Positions 59,762 to 64,000 of a DNA stretch of 64,000 nt are shown piece after piece. Source of the DNA: Niastella koreensis GR20-10 (GTDB lineage: Bacteria; Bacteroidota; Bacteroidia; Chitinophagales; Chitinophagaceae); contig NC_016609.1 in NCBI RefSeq assembly GCF_000246855.1, forward strand, positions 1,240,001 to 1,304,000, in the 5' to 3' direction. The stretch's first letter is position 1. Every line of letters begins with the position of its first letter. The notes beneath the pieces are model-generated. The model searched no databases, was not told where the DNA came from, and saw only the letters and a program-made list of their open reading frames with translations. The translations under genes and the position numbers were made by a program.

Positions 59762-60595
59762 TTGGGCATTCAATCAGGAATACAAACTGACATTAAGAAT
59801 GAGATATTTATAAGTTATAGCAGGCGAGACATGGATGCTGCTAACCGGATTAATACTGTTTTGACGGAACATAAAATTGCCGTGTGGTATGATCAGTTGA
59901 TCTCTCCGGGCGTCAATTGGCGTGAAGCCATCGTAAGCCATCTCAGTCAGGCAAAGGTAATGCTGATATTGCTTTCAGAAAATGCGCAAAAATCAAATGA
60001 ATTAAAAAGGGAACTCGCATTGGCGAGTTCACTATCAGTGCCGCTCCTCGGTGTTCGACTTACTAATGTCAGTTTAACGGGCGCCTTTGCATATGAACTT
60101 ACAGGATTGAACTGGTTTGATGTTTTTGAGGATGAGGAAAAAGGTTATAGACAGTTAGCGATATTTCTTGAAAAGCTGGTGAATGACACTTCAACCGTCC
60201 GGTCAGATTCAGAAATGTTGATCCGGCAGTTCGGTACAGGCAGGCAAAAAGCATTACCATGGTATCAAAAGATATTCTATAACGTCTTTACTTTGCTGAT
60301 GTGCTTCTTAGCAGTGACAGCGATACAGTTCTGGCAATACAATCATCAGACTTCCGCCATTGAAAAGCTTAGTGATAACGGGGAAAGTTCATTACAGGCT
60401 ATTTTTAATGTCCTGGTTCTATCCAGTGTTGGATCGCCTTTATTATTACTTACTGTTCTCATAAACGGTGTACAGGAGGTGCAAATACCCTTGCTCATTA
60501 CATCTGTTATTAATACAGTTTTGATTCTCTTTATTTTGCGGAATTTAACAAGACGAGCCATCAATCTTTTCTGGAAGCCAAATAAAGTATCATGA
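59762..60595 (+). CDS. TIR-domain membrane protein
   Basis: A 277-residue protein. An N-terminal TIR domain (residues 13-145) has IFISYSRRDMDAANRINTVL (box 1), IAVWYDQLISPGVNWREAI, KVMLILLSENAQ and a candidate NADase glutamate E84 in SNELKRELALASS, then VPLLGVRLTN. The C-terminal half has three hydrophobic helices (about 172-190, 213-236 and 243-260). It starts with TTG: no ATG precedes the IFISYS strand. The stop overlaps the start of the HEAT-repeat gene by 4 bp (ATGA), so the two are co-translated. TIR enzymes cleave NAD or signal by cyclic nucleotides; which applies here is open. Confidence 0.88.
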   Translation: MGIQSGIQTDIKNEIFISYSRRDMDAANRINTVLTEHKIAVWYDQLISPGVNWREAIVSHLSQAKVMLILLSENAQKSNELKRELALASSLSVPLLGVRLTNVSLTGAFAYELTGLNWFDVFEDEEKGYRQLAIFLEKLVNDTSTVRSDSEMLIRQFGTGRQKALPWYQKIFYNVFTLLMCFLAVTAIQFWQYNHQTSAIEKLSDNGESSLQAIFNVLVLSSVGSPLLLLTVLINGVQEVQIPLLITSVINTVLILFILRNLTRRAINLFWKPNKVS

Positions 60596-63500
60596 ATAAA
60601 AGCGACAACGCGGAACAAATGCTGCTACTCTCAAATCAATTTCGTCGGTTTGGTAGCTGCATCCCGATGATCTTGTTTTTTATATTCACCGTTACATTCC
60701 ATGCAAAGGCACAGGAGAAACAAATTGTCAAAAGTTATCCTTCTCTTGTCAGTGATACGATCGATTATTCGTTGTCCCGGCTCATTGAGTTTACAAAAAG
60801 TAAAGACGAACGTTTAAGACAATTCGCAATAATGCGATTAGCAGAGCAGAAAGATATGAGCGACGAAATATTATCTTTGATCATAGGCGCATTTGAAGAT
60901 AAATCTCCGAAAGTACAATTCCAGGCAATAGCCGATCTGATACGATTGGGTTCTCCGGCCACTAAAATGCTTCTACGTGAACTTTCAAATAAAAATGTAA
61001 TCGGACAGTATGACTATTCATCAGCAGCTTTAAATGGATGGCGATCTGTTAAAATTACGCCGGCAGACTTTGCCTTTACTGCACTCCGGTATGCCCGTTC
61101 TACAGATGTCGACGCACTACTGAATGCCTATAAAACCTCACCACCGATCATCCTTCAAATATTGAAGAGTGTACCCATTGAGCCTACCGATAAATTATAT
61201 GAAGCGCTCGCAGGTAAAGATGTACGGTTGTCAGTGGCTATTGCCGGGCTTTTCGGGAAAATGGGTGCAGAATCACCTGATAAAGTTCTTCCTGTTTTGG
61301 CTGCGATGGTTATACAGGGCAATGAAGAAAAGAGGACAGCGGCGGCGACAGCGCTTTCCAAAATTCCGGGTAGAGGATATATACAACTCAGGAATTGTTT
61401 GCGTTTTGGTAATGCCGATGTAAAGGCTGCTGTACTGCAGGTTTACCCGCTCGAAGCCGATAGCGCTTCCAATATTCTTCAGCAATATTTAAAAAATTCA
61501 ACCGGTGATATACAATTTGTGGTTTTAAGCCGATTGGGAGTTACTGATTCCCGTTACAATTATTACGATGAAGATTATCCGGAACATGAGGGCAATCCAA
61601 CCGTATATTCCGTATTTATTAATAATCTATCTCCCTTAACAATAGAAGAAGTGATTGATGCACTAAAAAGCAAAGCACCCTTGGTTCGACTTGCTGCAAT
61701 TACAGCGGCATCATCTATTGCCCAAATGCGAAAAGAATATAGTCAACGTATAGTGGATGCGTTATTGACTATGCTTTCCGATACCGATGAAAAGGTTAAA
61801 GCCTGCACAATAAGGGAAATGGCTAAACTTGCAGAAAAGAATATTGTAGCCGGCTCTCCCATAGCGCTCTCAGTCATTTTCGGGCAATTCAATCATCCTG
61901 ATAAAGATCAGCTTGAATATTTACTAGCTATAGCTGCAAAGACAAAGGCCGCTGAACCTTCGGAAAATTTTATAGTTGAACTAATAGAATTAGCCTGCAC
62001 ACAAAGAAATTCTTCAGATGAGATTGCAGTTGTTTTTAAATCAAAGCCTGGCTGGACGGACAAGGGGGCAAGAATAATTCTTGACAAATACATGGATACT
62101 GCACTTGTCAGGGATCAGCTTTTTTATTTGATTTTGAGCATGGGACCAGGTGGTTCAAATTACATTGAGTTACTTCAAAGGTTTCTGTCAAACGAAAAAG
62201 AATGGAAACGCACAAGGGCAGCCATAAAGCTTTTTGGCGCAGGTATCAGGTCCGACGAAGTAATGGCTGTCTTAGAAAAAGCATCCAGGCATTTTGAGGG
62301 GTATGCGGGCTGGAGCGGTGATGCTGCAGATTCGCTTGCCAAAGCCGACCCCAATCGCCTTATAAGCATTATCAATGATCCAACTCTCAGTAAAAGAACC
62401 CGGTCGGCTTTGGTTTATTATCCATTAAGTGGTATCGCCAATGAGAATGAAAAAGCTGCTGATATTATTTTGTCACTTGCTGTTGACAATACCGAATCAA
62501 AAGGACAGGAAGATGCAGTGTGGTCAACCCGGTCTTTGAAAGATCATCCTGAAAAAACGCGCCGTGCTCTCGAAAAGGCCTTTTCCAACGGCAAAACGGA
62601 GGTGCGTTATGCTGTTGTATATAGTTGGCACGACCTTAACCTCAAGCCCGGCGATTTTATCGATCAGGTCATAAAAGATACTTCACCGGAAGTACGCAAA
62701 CTGGTATTCGAGTTAATGGATAGCATGCCTGTGACAGATCCACGTAAATTGAGTATTACTAAGAAAATGCTTGAAGATACCGATGAATATGTGAGAGAAG
62801 AAGCACTGCGCTTTGCAAATAAGCTAGGCCCCGGATCAATTGCTATTTTTGAATCGTGGTTGAATTCAGGAAGGCCATTAGAATACAGCTTCTTTGATAA
62901 TATCAAAAGCCTGGCGCCCTTTAATAAATCGACTATAACATCGTTACAGGCGCGTAAAATAAATGCTTCATCAGAAACCAAAGCACTTATTGACAGAACA
63001 TTGGAGATGACATCGGATAAAACTTTTGTAAACGTTCCCGACCTTTATAAACAACTAGCCGATACAAATGAAATAGAGAGTCGCAGCGCTGCTGAAACAC
63101 TAATTAAATTAAATGAAAATCCATGGGAGCACCAGGGATTAATCGCCTATACGATTGCTGAGGTTCAGGTAGAAGGAAAAGTAAAAAAGTTTTTTGGTAC
63201 AGCACTCGATATGCTGCATCCCCCGGGAATGATGCTTATGTCAGGATCCATACCCAGTCTTCCATCTTTTCCGTGGCCACCACCTGCCGGATATAGAGAT
63301 ATTCTTGTTCCATTTAACCTTTTTAAACAGGAAAGTGTAACTACATTAGGTGGTATATATAATTCGATAACTGCCGCGCTCAATTCATGTGATCACAACT
63401 TTGAATATGGTTTATTTGGCGGCGTCCCAAATGGATTTGCTTTGTTGGCAAGAATGGAACATGTGGAAGAAGATGGTACTCCATTGCCCGGGAAAGCCAG

Positions 63501-63834
63501 ATGGACCACAACGGGATCATCCAATTCTGGCTTGTTAAGTTTATTTGGTGATATTTGGTTTGAAAAGCCTGGTTATTTCCGGATGATTGCATTTGTAGTT
63601 ACAGACGATCTTAACTGGATACCAAATCCAAATTCCGCATTGCCTGACGTTTCGGGTGGCTCGCGTTTTATACCTCGTGAGCTTGAAAAAACTGTCATAA
63701 CCAATCAACAAATTATAGCTTTGGTTTATACGCTTGAAAGAAAAGATAAAGGGAAATTTACAGTATGGAGCAATGGTATATCGTCAGCGCGGGTACATTT
63801 GGAAAAGGCCGGCGTGTGGACGAGGCTTAAGTAA
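60592..63834 (+). CDS. Exported HEAT-repeat protein coupled to the TIR gene
   Basis: A 1080-residue protein with a signal or anchor sequence near residues 21-41 (GSCIPMILFFIFTVTFHAKA). Residues of about 60-850 are HEAT/PBS-lyase-like helical repeats (RQFAIMRLAEQKDMSDEILS, VQFQAIADLIRLGSPATKML, VRLAAITAASSIAQMRKEYS, VREEALRFANKLGPGSIAIF). The last 200 residues form a separate domain with FEYGLFGGVPNGFALLARME, DGTPLPGKARW, LFGDIWFEKPGYFRMIAFVV and a final RVHLEKAGVWTRLK. I have no family name for it. The 4-bp overlap with the TIR gene indicates a joint function, with this protein perhaps acting as the envelope sensor. Confidence 0.85.
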   Translation: MNKSDNAEQMLLLSNQFRRFGSCIPMILFFIFTVTFHAKAQEKQIVKSYPSLVSDTIDYSLSRLIEFTKSKDERLRQFAIMRLAEQKDMSDEILSLIIGAFEDKSPKVQFQAIADLIRLGSPATKMLLRELSNKNVIGQYDYSSAALNGWRSVKITPADFAFTALRYARSTDVDALLNAYKTSPPIILQILKSVPIEPTDKLYEALAGKDVRLSVAIAGLFGKMGAESPDKVLPVLAAMVIQGNEEKRTAAATALSKIPGRGYIQLRNCLRFGNADVKAAVLQVYPLEADSASNILQQYLKNSTGDIQFVVLSRLGVTDSRYNYYDEDYPEHEGNPTVYSVFINNLSPLTIEEVIDALKSKAPLVRLAAITAASSIAQMRKEYSQRIVDALLTMLSDTDEKVKACTIREMAKLAEKNIVAGSPIALSVIFGQFNHPDKDQLEYLLAIAAKTKAAEPSENFIVELIELACTQRNSSDEIAVVFKSKPGWTDKGARIILDKYMDTALVRDQLFYLILSMGPGGSNYIELLQRFLSNEKEWKRTRAAIKLFGAGIRSDEVMAVLEKASRHFEGYAGWSGDAADSLAKADPNRLISIINDPTLSKRTRSALVYYPLSGIANENEKAADIILSLAVDNTESKGQEDAVWSTRSLKDHPEKTRRALEKAFSNGKTEVRYAVVYSWHDLNLKPGDFIDQVIKDTSPEVRKLVFELMDSMPVTDPRKLSITKKMLEDTDEYVREEALRFANKLGPGSIAIFESWLNSGRPLEYSFFDNIKSLAPFNKSTITSLQARKINASSETKALIDRTLEMTSDKTFVNVPDLYKQLADTNEIESRSAAETLIKLNENPWEHQGLIAYTIAEVQVEGKVKKFFGTALDMLHPPGMMLMSGSIPSLPSFPWPPPAGYRDILVPFNLFKQESVTTLGGIYNSITAALNSCDHNFEYGLFGGVPNGFALLARMEHVEEDGTPLPGKARWTTTGSSNSGLLSLFGDIWFEKPGYFRMIAFVVTDDLNWIPNPNSALPDVSGGSRFIPRELEKTVITNQQIIALVYTLERKDKGKFTVWSNGISSARVHLEKAGVWTRLK

Positions 63835-63842
63835 TGGCCTTG

Positions 63843-63917
63843 ATGAACCATCGAATTCTAATTTTCATATTTGGATTGCTTTTTTCTTGTAATTCGAAGG
63901 AAACCGGTCAATACTAG
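63843..63917 (+). CDS. 24-residue lipoprotein-like mini-ORF
   Basis: MNHRILIFIFGLLFSCNSKE plus four residues: a complete lipoprotein signal (lipobox LFSC) followed by only about eight mature residues and a TAG. It lies 8 bp after the HEAT gene stop. It is either a very small lipoprotein or a truncated remnant. Nothing coding was recognised from 63918 to the window end. Confidence 0.4.
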   Translation: MNHRILIFIFGLLFSCNSKETGQY

Positions 63918-64000
63918 TCCATATTATTTGTTCTAAATCTGCATTTTTAATAGTGAATTTTTTAACTTTAATTGCTTTCGCGCGAAAATGGTCAATTGGA

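Overview
The window looks like a chromosomal segment of a Bacteroidota species, most likely Chitinophagaceae (Niastella/Chitinophaga-like). The signs are a type IX secretion sorting domain, many lipoprotein signal peptides, an HU-CCDC81/SPOR-type cell-division protein, the futalosine menaquinone enzyme MqnE, DUF6266, TAnnTTTG-type -7 promoter elements and almost no Shine-Dalgarno sequences. No rRNA, tRNA, CRISPR array, integrase or transposase was seen. Four genes appear to start with TTG or GTG.

Positions 1-35 kb are mostly housekeeping and scattered accessory genes. They include the 3' part of groEL, a decayed/intact pair of secreted paralogues, an amidohydrolase, a DUF985 cupin, an FKBP lipoprotein, L-serine dehydratase, MqnE, a NupG-type permease, thioredoxin, DnaE, an NlpC/P60 hydrolase, a stand-alone HATPase, a Wzx-like flippase, an M1 peptidase, an oligopeptide-binding lipoprotein, MsrA, a MutS2 without its Smr domain, a CBS protein and an LLM flavin oxidoreductase. 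A protein resembling PEP synthase has the rifampin-phosphotransferase architecture instead. Intergenic DNA here is full of degenerate heptad tandem repeats, palindromes and convergent terminators.

Positions 35-57 kb are the unusual part. An 824-residue protein joins an HExxGH zinc-peptidase-like region to a nucleoside-phosphorylase-like domain. After three plus-strand genes comes a co-directional minus-strand run of 12 genes (56774 down to 39386) with gaps of only 10-55 bp and a strong terminator at its end. In order of transcription it encodes three tail-collar proteins, a periplasmic-binding-fold protein without signal peptide, a T9SS-sorted beta-propeller-like protein, a TULIP-like protein, an AvrRpt2-like cysteine protease, a second TULIP-like protein, a takeout/JHBP-like protein with an insertion, a polyprenyl diphosphate synthase, another TULIP-like protein, a YopT-like cysteine protease and a 1304-residue beta-rich protein. 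I read it as one operon and the best candidate for an undescribed lipid-binding/effector-like system.

Positions 57-64 kb hold a lipoprotein, a multi-pass membrane protein overlapping a NarL-type two-component pair, and then a translationally coupled pair: a TIR-domain membrane protein and an exported 1080-residue HEAT-repeat protein, followed 8 bp later by a 24-codon lipoprotein-like ORF.
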